A stretch of DNA of 64,000 nucleotides from Gari tellinella (Eukaryota > Mollusca > Bivalvia > Cardiida > Psammobiidae). The stretch covers positions 39,292,189 through 39,356,188 of the forward strand of contig OV277869.1 of assembly GCA_922989275.2 (NCBI GenBank), read 5' to 3'. Shown in pieces: positions 11,076-21,950 of this stretch (the first letter of the stretch is position 1; the number at the start of each line of letters is the position of its first letter). The notes under the pieces were generated by a model that worked only from the letters and a program-made list of their open reading frames with translations, was not told the origin of the DNA and did not search any database. The translations under genes and the position numbers were made by a program.

Positions 11076-12030
11076 ATAGCTGAAATGCTGGGAAAGATCT
11101 TTACAAGTTAATTTGGTGTTCCACCAGGGCAAATATAAATGCAACACATGATAACAACATTAGTTGTGAGCCGTCCAAAACCAAAAGACCTCTTGGAAAA
11201 TGTCAACTCCCCAACAGTTAGACTCTTTCTGTAGTATGTGGTTAAGCTGATGCCTCTGTGTTTCTGAGACTTGAATGGTGTCCGGAACTGTGACTGACTG
11301 TGCATGAGTGATAACTGAGTCTGGGTTGTACTCTACTCCGTAATTTGCATTAATCTGCAACCAGATAGAATGAATTTTAGTGAAACCTTAAACTGATTTA
11401 ATGGCAAAATATGTTGGTAACTTATATGGAATGGAAAGAAATTTAGCAACAAACTTACTTCTTGCATACCAAATTGGTTAATTATTCACTACTTTGTTGT
11501 GTATTAAATTGGTCCCTCATATATATATGTTACAGGCAATTTCAAAATTTAAGCACATAAATGAATGCAATTCAACTTTTATTTCATTTGTGAAAGCTTT
11601 CATCTGAAGATTGATAAAAGATAGAAGGGTTACTTTCGCTATTGTCTCAACAATGCTGAGGTTGAAATAACAGTTTAGGACCAAATGAAAGCAAAAGCAT
11701 ATACAGTATGTTGAAAAAAGTTATTGACAAACACAATCCAAGTTGACAAAACAACAGGAGAGTGATTCAATTTTAGAAGCACTGATCTATTCCCAATATT
11801 ATAGGCTATATATTCTATAAATGAAAAATTCTCTATTTCTGTCGAAATTGTTATAGCCTGAATTCCAAAGCATACGTAAAAGTTTAAAGGATATCCCTCA
11901 AATGTTGCACAAAATGTTTCCCAATATATTCATGTATATAAGACCAGAGGACCAGAATGGCCCCTAATCCCTCACCTGACCATGAGGTGAGCTAAAAAGT
12001 CAGTCAGTCAGAGTGGGCTATAATTTCTGT

Positions 12031-12600
12031 AACAAGAGCCCCATGGGGCATATTCGCTCACCTGAGAATAATTGGAAAAATGGAGATATTGATTTATGTC
12101 CAGGACTGACCTAGATATGCAACAGACCGGAACAATTTGAACAAAATATGTAAAGTATATTTAAAAGTGACACCATACAGAATATAAAAGCTCTGGCCAT
12201 ATTAGAGTCAGAGAAGGCCAATTTTAAACCTGATTTTGACCCAAGGGGCATAATTTGAACAAACTTGATAGAGGACCTGTAGATGATGCTATGTGCCAAA
12301 TATCTAAGCTCTGGCCCTTGCAGTTTTTGACAAGAAGATTTTTTAAGATTTCCTTATTTTGTCACTTTGGTTGCCATGGCAACCAGAGTTCTGCATTGTT
12401 TTCAATTCTTTGAACAAATTTGAAAGAGCTTGACCCAAGGAACATTTCTGTAAAGTTTGGTTGAATTCTGTCAAGCGGTATAGGAGGAGATGTCATTTGA
12501 AGCAATTGTTAACGACGACGCACGACACACGACAGACGACGACGGACACAGGGCCATCCCAATAGCTCACCTTGAGCCTTTGGCTCAGGTGAGCTAAAAA
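12031..12600. mobile_element. Hairpin-ended (pearl/Helentron-like) element, short complete copy
   Basis: Same ends as 4806-6207 (AACAAGAGCCCCATGGGGC... and ...GGCTCAGGTGAGCTAAAAA) but only 570 bp, with one interior unit. Contains GTTGCCATGGCAACCAGAG and a GACGACGG-rich tract near the 3' hairpin. Confidence 0.8.
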
Positions 12601-13080
12601 CTAGAGCTATCACTAAAGGTGAATGATACCTCCACTCCAAACTGACCTGTCACAAAAACACCACAATGAAATGCAGAAAGAATAATACATGCATAATTTA
12701 GGAACTAAATTTCAAGTTGAAAAGGGGCATAATTCTGTCAATTTTTATGCAAGAGTTGTCACACTTTAAGAAAAGTCTCACAATACAACACTTAAAATGT
12801 GTATCACGTTTGAAGACAATATCATGAATAGTTTTCAAGAAAATGGCATGTTCATAGAAGAAATTCTTATTTAAGAGACAAAAATATCAAGTTAAAAAGG
12901 GGCATAATTCTGTCAAATTTAGTGCATAATTTTTGAAAAAATTTCCCTTGGTCCAACTCACATGAATACCCTCACATATAGTTGGTTCATCTGTAGAAGT
13001 TTGAATGAAATCCTTCAAATGGTATGAAAGGAGTCAACTGCAAAAAATGCATATGACCATCAAATGCCCTTATGACATTG
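12601..13080. repeat. Second hairpin-ended repeat family, fragment
   Basis: Begins CTAGAGCTATCACTAAAGGTG, directly abutting the previous element. Two interior units share AGTTGAAAAGGGGCATAATTC. 376-592 carries the same end in the opposite orientation. 13081-13345 shows nothing else. Confidence 0.5.
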
Positions 13081-13345
13081 TGGATTAACCAAATGTAAAG
13101 AAAACTTATGTTCACAATTACACAATGACAAAAGTACATATGAAAGTCATGAACATTTATAGCAATTATAAGATATGTGTTGCGAATCCTTTATTTTCTG
13201 CCAACTCATTCTCAGAATTGATTGTTTAACAATATTTCACTGACGGCAAACAATGGGGAAATATTTAGCCACACCCCAAATAAAATAGCCTTAAGTATTT
13301 TCAATTGGTCTTTACAGTTTTTGGACTTTATATATAGTTTTCAAA

Positions 13346-13652
13346 TCATTGCCAGGGATAGATTGAATATTGTAATGCTTGTAGGCTTACTGTATCTATG
13401 CTTGTTGGCTGTCTAGATAACAACCATAGTTGCCAAGGAGTTCGATTGCTCTCTGTTCTAATTGGACGATGTCTCAGTGCTTCCATATATCTGTCTAAAT
13501 GTGCCTGTATCTTTGGTAGGAACACCAGATGCAGCAGCATGATGTGAGTTTCAGATGCAGGTTCTAATATTCCCTCTTCCTCCATAGTGTAGAATATGGA
13601 ATAATAGTATGATGTGACACCTGCCCATACTTCTCTCCATAAGCGCTCAATC
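13346..13652 (-). CDS. Integrase-core-domain gene, last exon
   Basis: Read on the minus strand. The acceptor TTTAAAG lies just above 13652 and the previous exon supplies AG to make Arg. The frame reads IERLWREVWAGVTSYYY, whose E (IER) is the third acid of the D,D,E integrase triad. It continues through MEEEGILEPASETHIM, LRHRPIRTESNRTPWQLW and ends at TGA (13346-13348). HxLRTExNxTPxQLW is characteristic of the integrase-core proteins found as single genes in many fish and invertebrates. The 3' end after QLW is less certain; a GTAAGC at the ATACA|GTAAGC site could splice on. Confidence 0.75.
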
Positions 13653-13667
13653 CTTTAAAGACACAAG

Positions 13668-14790
13668 CAGGGCTCCAGATAATTTTTCTTCTAATCAGTA
13701 CAGTACTGATCAATTTTGAAAACAATCAGTCCCCAGATTTTTTAATCAGTACACATGGATTTTCAATTCATCGGCATATCGCGGGTCAAATAACTAAATT
13801 TAGAAGAAAGGAGAAATAATACCTCAGTAATAATGCTATACACAATTTTAAATAACCTAATAGTTGTAGACCATAAACATCTCCATCCATCCAGAAATAT
13901 CAACTTTGTCATACATTTCTCTACTAGGACACAGTATCACTCAAACTCATTCTTTCCACGTACCATCAGACTTTGGAATAAACTACCACACAGCACTAAG
14001 CCTCAGATCTCACAACCCCTAACTGCATTAGTTGTTTTTAAACTTTTTTAACCTCTGTTTATAATTGATCTTTTAGCTCTTATCTGCATTGTTTATCATT
14101 ATGTTTTACCTTTGTAACACTGTCCCCGACCTCCCTGTCATTGTCAGAAATTGACAGTAGGGAGTAATAAAGAAGAAGTAGAAGATACATGTTACGATGT
14201 ATGTAAATTACGATTTTCAAGAATCTAACATTTTAGCCGCTTATGCGGGTTTTTTCTCCACCCATGAAACAACGTTCGAATTTATATCGTTCAACAAACT
14301 ACCACAAGTTTCTTTAGGTGTAAGTTTCTTTTCAATCAGATAGCTGACAACCGACTGTTTCCAACTTTCTATCGTTTCTCTGACACGATTGACTACGTCA
14401 AAGTACGATGTAGATGTAGATTCGTCCATGCTAAGATTGACATTTCAACCAAAACACCTTTCGGAGAACTTGGATTTTATCGTCCGTAATTATATCGATG
14501 AAGATATAGATGTATATGCGAGTGCGCAGTAACCTCCCTTTGCTAACGGTGCGCAAGTAAAAATTACCATACGATAAAAACGAAGCTACGAGACCGCAAA
14601 TCAATAAAATTTGACTATGTCGCGGTTAACTATTTCAAATCTAGGTATGACAAAAACTCGGCTTTTGAATTGATACACACGTCCCTGAGAATTTCTCGCG
14701 TACACAGTACTTCAATATTTTGAAATTAACGCGTACACGGTCGAAACGTTCGCGTATTTCACTGAGTACGCGGGCTTATCTGGAGCCCTG
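13668..14790. mobile_element. hAT-like composite DNA transposon, copy 1
   Basis: TIRs CAGGGCTCCAGATAA at the left and TTATCTGGAGCCCTG at the right, with ACAAG at 13663-13667 and again at 14791-14795 as a possible 5-bp target duplication. It has no transposase. The interior contains a LINE 3' fragment (about 13810-14190) and a segment also found in copy 2 (GAAACAA.GTTCGA, ACTTGGATTTTATCGT). It starts 16 bp from the integrase exon at 13652, so it sits next to the acceptor. Confidence 0.8.
13810..14190 (+). pseudogene. LINE 3' end captured inside the hAT-like element (copy 1)
   Basis: The frame around 13833-14051 ends with SFFPRTIRLWNKLP, the well-conserved C-terminal signature of LINE (CR1/L2/RTE-like) reverse transcriptase ORFs. 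A short 3' UTR follows, with the hairpin CTGTCATTGTCAG...CTGACA-like words, and a GAAGAAGTAGAAG microsatellite tail. Only about the last 70 residues are represented. Confidence 0.65.
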
Positions 14791-15102
14791 ACAAGTATAC
14801 ACTCAGATTATTCAACAGTTATCAGAGTTGTAGCAAAGCTCCTTCTTGCACGGGTCCTTAACACTAAAGGGTCATGATGGCCCTGGATTTGTTCACCTGA
14901 TGTCAAATGATATCCTTTGCTTTGTTGTTTAAGCTAGTTATCTACTTTCTCATGTTCCTGCAACATTTAGTATCAAAATCAGCTTTTCATTTCTTTTTAC
15001 TTTAACAGATTCTAAGTCATTATTTTCTTCTTTGTTTAAAATACTATAGAGAAGACTAATAAGCAAGATATGAAATATCTGTGGATGAACGTCTATAAAT
15101 AA

Positions 15103-16252
15103 CAGGGCTCCAGATAATTTTTCTTCTAATCAGTACAGTACTGATCAAATTTGAAAACAATCAGTCCCCAGATTTTTCAATCAGTACACATGGATTTTCA
15201 ATTCATCGGCAGATCGCGGGTTAAATTTTCAACTTTTGAAGAAAGGAGAAACAATGCCTCAGTAATAATGCTATACAAAATTTCAAATAACCTACTAGAC
15301 CATACATCTCCATCCATCAAGAAATCTCAACTTTGTCATACCTTTCTCTATTAGGACACAGTATCACTCAAACTCATTCTTTCCACGTACCATCAGACTT
15401 TGGAATAATCTACCACACAGCACTAAGGCCAGTCAGTGACAGTCTCACAAGCTTCACTGCCAGCCTCAGATCTCACAACCCCTAACTTATGCTAACTGCA
15501 TAAGTTGTTTTTAAACTTGTTTAACCTCTGTTTAAAAACTTTTTTAACCTCTGTTTATAATTGACCTTTTAGCCCTGCATTGTTTATCATTATGTTTTAC
15601 TTTTTTTAACACTGTCCCCGACCTCCCTGTCATTGTCAGATATTGACAGTACTTAGGGAATAATAAAGTAGAAGTAGAAGTAGAAGATACATGTATGTAA
15701 ATTCGATTTTCAAGAATCTTACATTTAAGCCGCTTATGCGGGGGTTTTCTCCGCCGATGAAACAATGTTCGAGTTTATATAATCGTTCAACATACCACAA
15801 GTTTCATTAGGTGTTATTTCCTATTAAATCAAATAGCTGACAACCGACGGTTTTCAACTTTCTATCGTTTTTCTGACTCTTCCATGCTAAGATTTTGACA
15901 TTTTGTTGCGAGGTTTTCAACCAAAACACTTTTCGGAGAACTTGGATTTTATCGTGGTTTCATATATCAATGAAGATATAGATGTATATGAGTGTGCAGT
16001 AACCTCCCTTTTCTAACGGTGCGCAAGTAAACAATTACCATACGATGAAACGAAGCTTCATTACGAGACCGCCAATCAATAACATTTGACTTATTTGCAA
16101 ATCTCGGTATGACAAAAACTCGGCTTTTGAATTGATACACGCGTCCCCGGGAATTTCCCGCGTACACAGTACTTCAATATTTTGAAATTAATGCGTACAA
16201 GGTCAAAACGTTCGCGTATTTCACTGAGTGCGCGGGCTTATCTGGAGCCCTG
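15103..16252. mobile_element. hAT-like composite DNA transposon, copy 2
   Basis: Same TIRs and same interior order as 13668-14790, with AAATAA at 15097-15102 and 16253-16258 as a candidate target duplication. The copy is about 1,150 bp and has small internal differences, for example an extra TTTAACCTCTGTTTA repeat near 15520. Because both copies contain the same LINE tail, the LINE insertion preceded amplification. Confidence 0.8.
15225..15690 (+). pseudogene. LINE 3' end captured inside the hAT-like element (copy 2)
   Basis: Equivalent to 13810-14190. The reading frame is broken (stop after HTFLY, frameshift before the CCACGTACCATCAGACTTTGG region), and the GTAGAAGTAGAAG tail is retained. 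Confidence 0.6.
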
Positions 16253-16295
16253 AAATAACATACATTATGCTGAGGTATTTGCATGTTTTGTTTAC

Positions 16296-16541
16296 CTTTG
16301 GTTATGGACTGATCTTCCAGCAATGAATGGCTTATCTAAAGTCTGTCTGCGTAGCATGTATTCTGCAACCATGACGTTTTCACCTCCTTTATCTGATCTG
16401 ACCCTTTCTGGTAGACCATATTGATGGACAGCCTCTTCAAAAGCACCCAGAACAGTGTCAGCTCTATTGTTGTCACTGATTTTCATATACACAGGGAACC
16501 TAGAATAACCATCCACCCCTCAATGAATTACAAGGCGCCAT
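16296..16541 (-). pseudogene. Integrase-core-domain gene, middle exon with in-frame TGA
   Basis: Minus strand, acceptor after a T-rich tract (TTTTTTTTTTCAG) above 16541. With the previous exon the frame is R-WRLVIH, then TGA at 16520-16522, then [14 protein letters not shown] Gly codon (GGA) would be expected at the TGA, so this looks like a one-base nonsense change. Downstream, VRSDKGGEN holds the second catalytic Asp, and the segment ends RSVHNQR with donor AAAG|GTAAAC at 16295. The spacing from this Asp to the Glu in the next exon is 33 residues, as in DD(35)E integrases. Splice sites and frame are otherwise intact, so the change may be recent or polymorphic. Confidence 0.75.
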
Positions 16542-16604
16542 CTGAAAAAAAAAATCTTGGTTGTATTAAAGTTAGTAGTGATAATAGTCGTACTTATATG
16601 TGAA

Positions 16605-17650
16605 AACAAAAGGGCCTGAAGGCCCTGATATCACTCACCTGTTATAATGAAGCCTGCTAGTTTTACCTTTGAACTTTACCCGTTTTATTCTAAATCTATT
16701 CAAGTTTGTAGTATAGCATGTAAACAACATTGGAATACGACCTACTCTAGTATAGTAGAGTACATCAAAGTAAGATTTATAACTAGAGCCAAAATAATAC
16801 TAAAATGATGTCTTTTGTAGCATTTCAAATATATCAAGGACAGATAACTCATGCCACAATTATCATATTTCAACAAAAAGTGCACTACCTCGAGAACTTA
16901 TAGTAATATACATTGTGTGCAAGTATATAAAAAATCCATTGAAAATTGTAGTTACAAGAGTGTAAACACTGTTAGGTATGACATTTTAGCAATTCAAGGG
17001 TGGATAACTTTTGACCTATTGTCCGATTTCAACCATAATGAAACTCATATGAACTCTTATAGTCATATACAATCAGAGCAAGTTTAAGAAAGAATGTACA
17101 GTTGTATTGTGCCTCTAGAGTGTAAACACCATGAAATATGGCATTTTCAGCCATTCAAAGGTAGTTAACTCTTGACCTATGGGTCTGATTTCAACCATAA
17201 TCAAACTCATTGGAACTCTTAATTCTTATGGTAATATACAATCTGAGCAAGTAAAAGAAAGATTGAAATCATTGGATAAAAATTGTGGCCTCTACAGTGT
17301 AAACATTAAATATGGCATTTTCAGCAATTCAAACGTAGATAACAGTTCACCTATTAGTCTGATTTCAACCATAATTGAACTCATCTGAACTCTAATAGTC
17401 ATATACCATCTGAGCAAATTTGGGAAAGATTGGATAAAAAATGTTGCCTCTAGAGTATAAACACTGTTAAATATGGCAATTCAAAGGTAGGTAACTCTTG
17501 ACATATTTGTCGATTTCAACTATAATCCAACTTATCCAAACTCAGTTTACAGTTTAAACTCTTATGGCAATATACAATCTGAGCAAGTTACAGAAGATTG
17601 GATCAAAATTGTGGCCTCTAGAGTGAAAACACTAAAATTGTTGACGATGT
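16605..17650. mobile_element. Hairpin-ended element with ~160-bp tandem core, truncated
   Basis: Begins ACAAAAGGGCCTGAAGGCCC, then ATATCACTCACCTG. The core is a row of ~150-160 bp units marked by CTCTAGAGTGTAAACAC and TTCAACCATAAT. It is the reverse-orientation relative of 38032-39286. It breaks off after TTGTTGACGA near 17645, so the second hairpin end is missing. Confidence 0.75.
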
Positions 17651-17728
17651 GCCACTCGCTTCAAAATGAAACATGCTTTGTTTTGTTTTTATATATATAT
17701 AATCACTGCATGCATACAAATTACAATA

Positions 17729-19111
17729 CAGCGTTCCCTCCCTCACGCTATGTACCCGGATAATCCTGACAGGCTCGAGCGACCCTAACTCGGCTCAAAC
17801 ATGGCTGACGTTTTTACATGGCTCCTTTCGTTCTTTCAAAAACTTCCCTATTGAAAGGTAGGTTTCGGTTGTATTATTTGTCGCTATCGCCCAAGTATTG
17901 CTTTAATTCCAAAGATCCATTGTTACATATACCCATCATTGTGTTTTAATCTTGAATGTTGAGGAACAAGGCCAAACATTCGATCAAATTATTTATAAAA
18001 AATCCTTAAAAATACTTACAGGTTTTATTTGCCCATGCTATTTTGTAGTTTGGAAGCAAAACGACACTACTTTGTATACTTGCTTAAACTGTGTTTTTAT
18101 TCCAATGCTTGTTGTCACAATGCTCGTTTCTATATAATGTGCAGAATGCAAGAAAATGGATTAAAAACCTAACCGTCTAATAGATAAAAACCAAACCCGG
18201 CAACATACTAAGTGGATTAATTTACAGTATGCAGTTTAATCCAGATAACTTGCGAGTCGTGGAATAAAACATTCCTTTTCCTATCTGTTAGGTGCTTATC
18301 CATTTACTGTTCGCATTTATCCAGTACGGTTTAAAATATTTGTCAGGATTTATCCGTAAATGCATACCCATCACTGTATCAAGGCATATTTTTACATGTA
18401 CATTTAAACTTTAATACTATTGCACATTGTCATATAGATGTTCATTGAACTAATACCGCTATAAAGTAACGCATTATTCCATTCTAAGTTACTTTAAAAC
18501 ACCCGGAAACATAACAATGTTCATTCTGAACACTTTTTTCGTATGCATTTTCTTGAATTCAGCCAACATATAGCGATTGTCGAACGAAATATTTAGTACA
18601 CAGACCGTGTTACCAATACACGATACTATGGCTATTAAAGTTTTACGCTTACACACCACACACATATAAAAAAAACAAAGACAATTAATGACATACTTTT
18701 TACCGTCTTCCGCCATAGTGATATGGGGTTAGGGTCGCTCGAGCCTGTCAGGATTATCCGGGTACATAGCGTGTCCCTGCAACGGCCCTCCCAACAACGA
18801 TTCCCTCCAAACAACGACCCTTGCCGCAGTTCCCTAAACAGGATAATTATGTCTAACGCTTTTACTGTTGTGATATAATCTGCTTTAAGTTGTCGTCTGT
18901 TTTTTCCCAAAGTCACATATTTTACTGAAAACAACTTAATGAAGAGTGATAAACAACTTGAATCCAGATCAGACGTCGCGTTACATTGTGTCTGATCTGG
19001 ATTCAAGCTGTTTGCAAATATAAACCAATTTCCCTCCCTATAACGATTCCCTCCTAGGAACGAACACATTTTTTGTCTCCCAGTAGGTGTCGTTGTAGAG
19101 AGGGAACACTG
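17729..19111. mobile_element. CAGTGTTCCCTC MITE (pogo-like), split by a 1-kb element
   Basis: TIRs CAGCGTTCCCTCCCT... and ...GTAGAGAGGGAACACTG are flanked by TA on both sides. The interior matches other copies: CAACGGCCCTCCCAACAACG, a central AAACAACTTGAATCCAGATC palindrome (18943-19018) and GGAGACAAAA. The element at 17744-18773 lies within its left end. Confidence 0.75.
17744..18773. mobile_element. 1,030-bp TIR element with long near-perfect termini
   Basis: Termini are inverted repeats of about 46 bp, starting CACGCTATGTACCCGG and running through CAGGCTCGAGCGACCCTAAC. The flanking 5 bp TCCCT (17739-17743, 18774-18778) is a target duplication, and its removal restores the host MITE sequence. 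Internal ORFs are short and unrecognised. The superfamily is not determined. Confidence 0.8.
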
Positions 19112-19113
19112 TA

Positions 19114-19498
19114 TATATAAAAGACTATCTCAAAGTTGGAGTTAATGATGAGTTTGTCACATCAATCTATAATGCACCATTTTTAAAGGGATACAAACAT
19201 CTTGCGACGTTGAAACTGACCAATTGACTATTTCTGGGATAACTGGGTGGCATCAACCAATCGTTTTCCCAGATAATGTCGGTCAGTTCCGATGCTTATT
19301 TCTGACGTCAAACCATGCTCTGAGTCTGATATTTCAAAAATGGCTTATTACTGGTTGACTACCTTAAATAATCAAATGTCTCTATCTACAGGGAAGTAGT
19401 TTTCAACCATTCCCCTTGACCAAGTTTTGAGTATAATTTACTTTCTAAACTAACTCTCATCTTCAGGGTCTAACGATAAATTGTATTCGACATTAAAG
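19114..19498. other. No gene seen
   Basis: AT-rich sequence between the MITE and a poly-G tract at 19499-19517. Only short ORFs, nothing recognised. Confidence 0.4.
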
Positions 19499-19539
19499 GG
19501 GGGGGGGGGGGGGGGGGAGATGTGATGAAAATTAAATTG

Positions 19540-19692
19540 GAGAAGGAATGTAAGGCAGACCAGATGGATGGACAGTTTAAGTGCCACCCGAACGAAGTTT
19601 GGTTGAAATCTGTTAAGCGGTATAGGTGGAGATGTAATTTGAAGCAGTTGTTAAGGATGACACACAACTGACAATGGGCCATCCCAATAGGA
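19540..19692. mobile_element. 3' fragment of the hairpin-ended family
   Basis: GAACGAAGTTTGGTTGAAAT, GGTATAGG.GGAGATGT, and GGGCCATCCCAATAG match the 3' part of 4806-6207. The fragment lies about 25 bp from the integrase exon donor at 19722, inside the intron. Confidence 0.65.
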
Positions 19693-19722
19693 ATTATTTT
19701 GTAAAATTTAACAGTCACTCAC

Positions 19723-20391
19723 CGTATTAATTTATGGTTTCCATCGATGTGCCACAGAGCTTGAGCGCCACTCACAGAATATGTCCGTCGCTGTATTCTC
19801 TGCGAGGCCAAGAACACTCTACGGAAGAGGACACCACAAGGATCATACTCCTTCACAGCTGCCCGCACTCTTTGTTCCGGTAATTTTATGCCTTTGGAAA
19901 CTAATAGGCTACGGATAGTTCTATATCCAACATTGGGGAATTCAGAACACACCTGCTGCACCTCACTAAACACTTCTTCGTCTGATATCTGAGAATAGGT
20001 TTGTCTTACAGATAAATTAAATTCTTCCATACGCCTCTCAATTGTTCTTTTACTAACATTGAAAATTGAAGCTACATCCCTGACTTTAAAACCCGCACTT
20101 ATTAAGTACTCAATACTTTCGAAAGGGATATCATATTTTCTTCCTACTTTCAAATGTTCTTTGAATTCGAACCTTTCTTCAGATGGTTGGTGTTCCAATA
20201 TTTTCAACGCTTCATCAACTAATCCAATACTATTATCAACACAACAATAAACTGTTAGTTGTAATAAGTTTGTGATGACATTTTGTAACTCTGATGTTAG
20301 GTTCGTTGTACGTCCATTTACCAAACATTGACAAATGTATAGAATCTTTTGCCTGCAGAGATCTTTTATACATGACAGCTGTTCTTCAGAA
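19723..20391 (-). CDS. Integrase-core-domain gene, HTH exon
   Basis: Minus strand. The acceptor TATTTCAG lies above 20391 and donor CG|GTGAGT below 19723. The frame runs SSEEQLSCIKDLCRQKIL and, after a helical N-terminal part, through a helix-turn-helix region (GFKVRDVASIFNVSKRTIER, EFNLSVRQTY). A segment like FPNVGYRTIRSLLVSKGIKL follows, then YSVSGAQALWHIDGNHKLIR, which contains the first catalytic Asp (HIDGNHK). The open frame above 20391 is lower-quality and I take it as intron. Such proteins resemble transposon or retrovirus-type integrases kept as host genes; a DNA-binding or recombinase role is inferred only. Confidence 0.8.
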
Positions 20392-20689
20392 CTGAAATAA
20401 TACAAATAATATATGGCTTTATTTAGAGGAAAAAAACAACAGCAATATATTTGAAACACAAATGAGACATGCCAAAGGGAAAGGGGGCTAAATGACATTG
20501 ACATCAAAAACTTGCTTAGAAAGATGTCATCTGAAGGCAAACCAACTGCAGTCAAGTGAGTTATATTAAAAATGTACAAACTGACGAACTAGTCTTCAAA
20601 TGATACAATTTTAAATAAATATTTTGACATCAAAATGTTTATGTCATTTGGCGTAATGACAGAGCCATGATCAGACAGATCAGCTAGAT

Positions 20690-21069
20690 TTTATACCAAT
20701 ACACATTTTCAGCAAGTTTGATGAAGATTGGATAAAATTACTTGAGTTACAGAGCGGACAAAAAAGTGTGACAGACTGACTGACAGACGGACGTGCTCAT
20801 AAAATGATAGTTACGTGGCACATAATTGAAAAACATTAACCTGGCAGTTTCTTGTAACATTAACCTGGCCAGTTGTGGGACATAGGGTTAGGGGTAGGGT
20901 TAGCCTCCAGAACATTCTATAACAAAGTTAAGATCTCATTTGTGTGGCTAACCAAAGAAATAAAATAAAGAAGGAAATGGCCACTTAAATAAAGATTGTG
21001 GGTACGGACTGACTGACTGACAGACAGGGGGATTACTATAGGGCACCCACCTCTCGGTGGGGCCCTAAT
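20690..21069. mobile_element. Hairpin-ended repeat fragment (GGGCACCCACC end)
   Basis: TTTGATGAAGATTGGATAAA and a GACTGACTGACAGAC tract lead to GGATTACTATAGGGCACCC and CTCGGTGGGGCCCTAA. The order (tract then hairpin) is that of other element 3' ends in this window, with different stem sequence. Confidence 0.5.
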
Positions 21070-21099
21070 CAGATTTACATGAATTTCAGAGTTCAAGTC

Positions 21100-21216
21100 A
21101 ATGCTTGTACATACTTATCTGATAGATCCATATCATCTTCATTGTAAGCTGGATTCAACTGTCATGACATCTATCATCAAGTACAATAACTTCACCATGG
21201 CCACATACAACACAAC
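21100..21216 (-). other. Exon-like segment of unknown gene
   Basis: Minus strand, acceptor TTATTTTCAG above 21216. One frame reads CVVCGHGEVIVLDDRCHDS and then stops; after a one-base shift it reads NPAYNEDDMDLSD. The C-x2-C...C pattern and acidic run look coding-like, and its strand and place suit an upstream exon of the integrase gene. The frameshift and lack of a clear donor weaken this. The rest of 20392-21950 shows no other gene. Confidence 0.25.
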
Positions 21217-21950
21217 CTGAAAATAAATATGCTGAAAATAAAAATGTTTTTTATTTACTAATAAGAAATAAGGTGGCGGGGGACCATTATGGTGACCGTC
21301 TTTCTTTTAGGAATCAACAGTTCCAGGTACTACAATTTAGGGTTTTATACAAAATCAGTGAGGGGTCCAAGTTGGCATCTATTGAATATATAGGTATTTT
21401 AATTTAACAAAAAAAAACTAATTTGGAAATCCCCCACCCCTTCTAGATCCCCGCATGGACATTAGTCATTACAGACAGACAGTAGATCAATGGCTTTAAC
21501 AGTTAAATGCCTTTCCATTGGGGGTTTGGTAGCCAAAGGCGGTAAATCAACCTGTCAATTATTATCCTCAGGTACCCAAATTCAGCCCACCTAAGCTTTT
21601 TAAAGTGGACAATACAAAAAAGCTGATAAGTTTCAGCAAAATTCCACTCATTAACTACGAAACATATTTCCATCAATCTGCATTGAATTTGATTCAGAAT
21701 TACAAGGTTCTACCTCGCGGTTCCACTTGGTTAATATTATTTAATGAATCAACAAACATGGCACTACCTGGCAGCCATTTTTAAGGTCTTAACTCCGCCC
21801 ACCTATGACTAACATGTGTTCCTAGAAATAAGTTTGCCACAATTAACAGTAAGCAAAATCATGTGATATTAATTAATACTCACCCACACTCTGTGTCTGA
21901 TTCTTATTACTGTATTGTCTCATATGTACATGTTATATATAGTGAGAAAT

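Noticed and set aside
18635..19069. 144-residue minus-strand open frame
   Set aside because: It crosses the border between the 1,030-bp element and a MITE and includes the hairpin sequence; no conserved motif.
20392..20579. N-terminal extension of the integrase frame (MYIFNITHLT...)
   Set aside because: Composition is intron-like and a good acceptor (TATTTCAG) lies at its border, so the open frame is probably chance.
20870..20905. Telomere-like GGGTTAG repeats
   Set aside because: Only two or three irregular units; no array.
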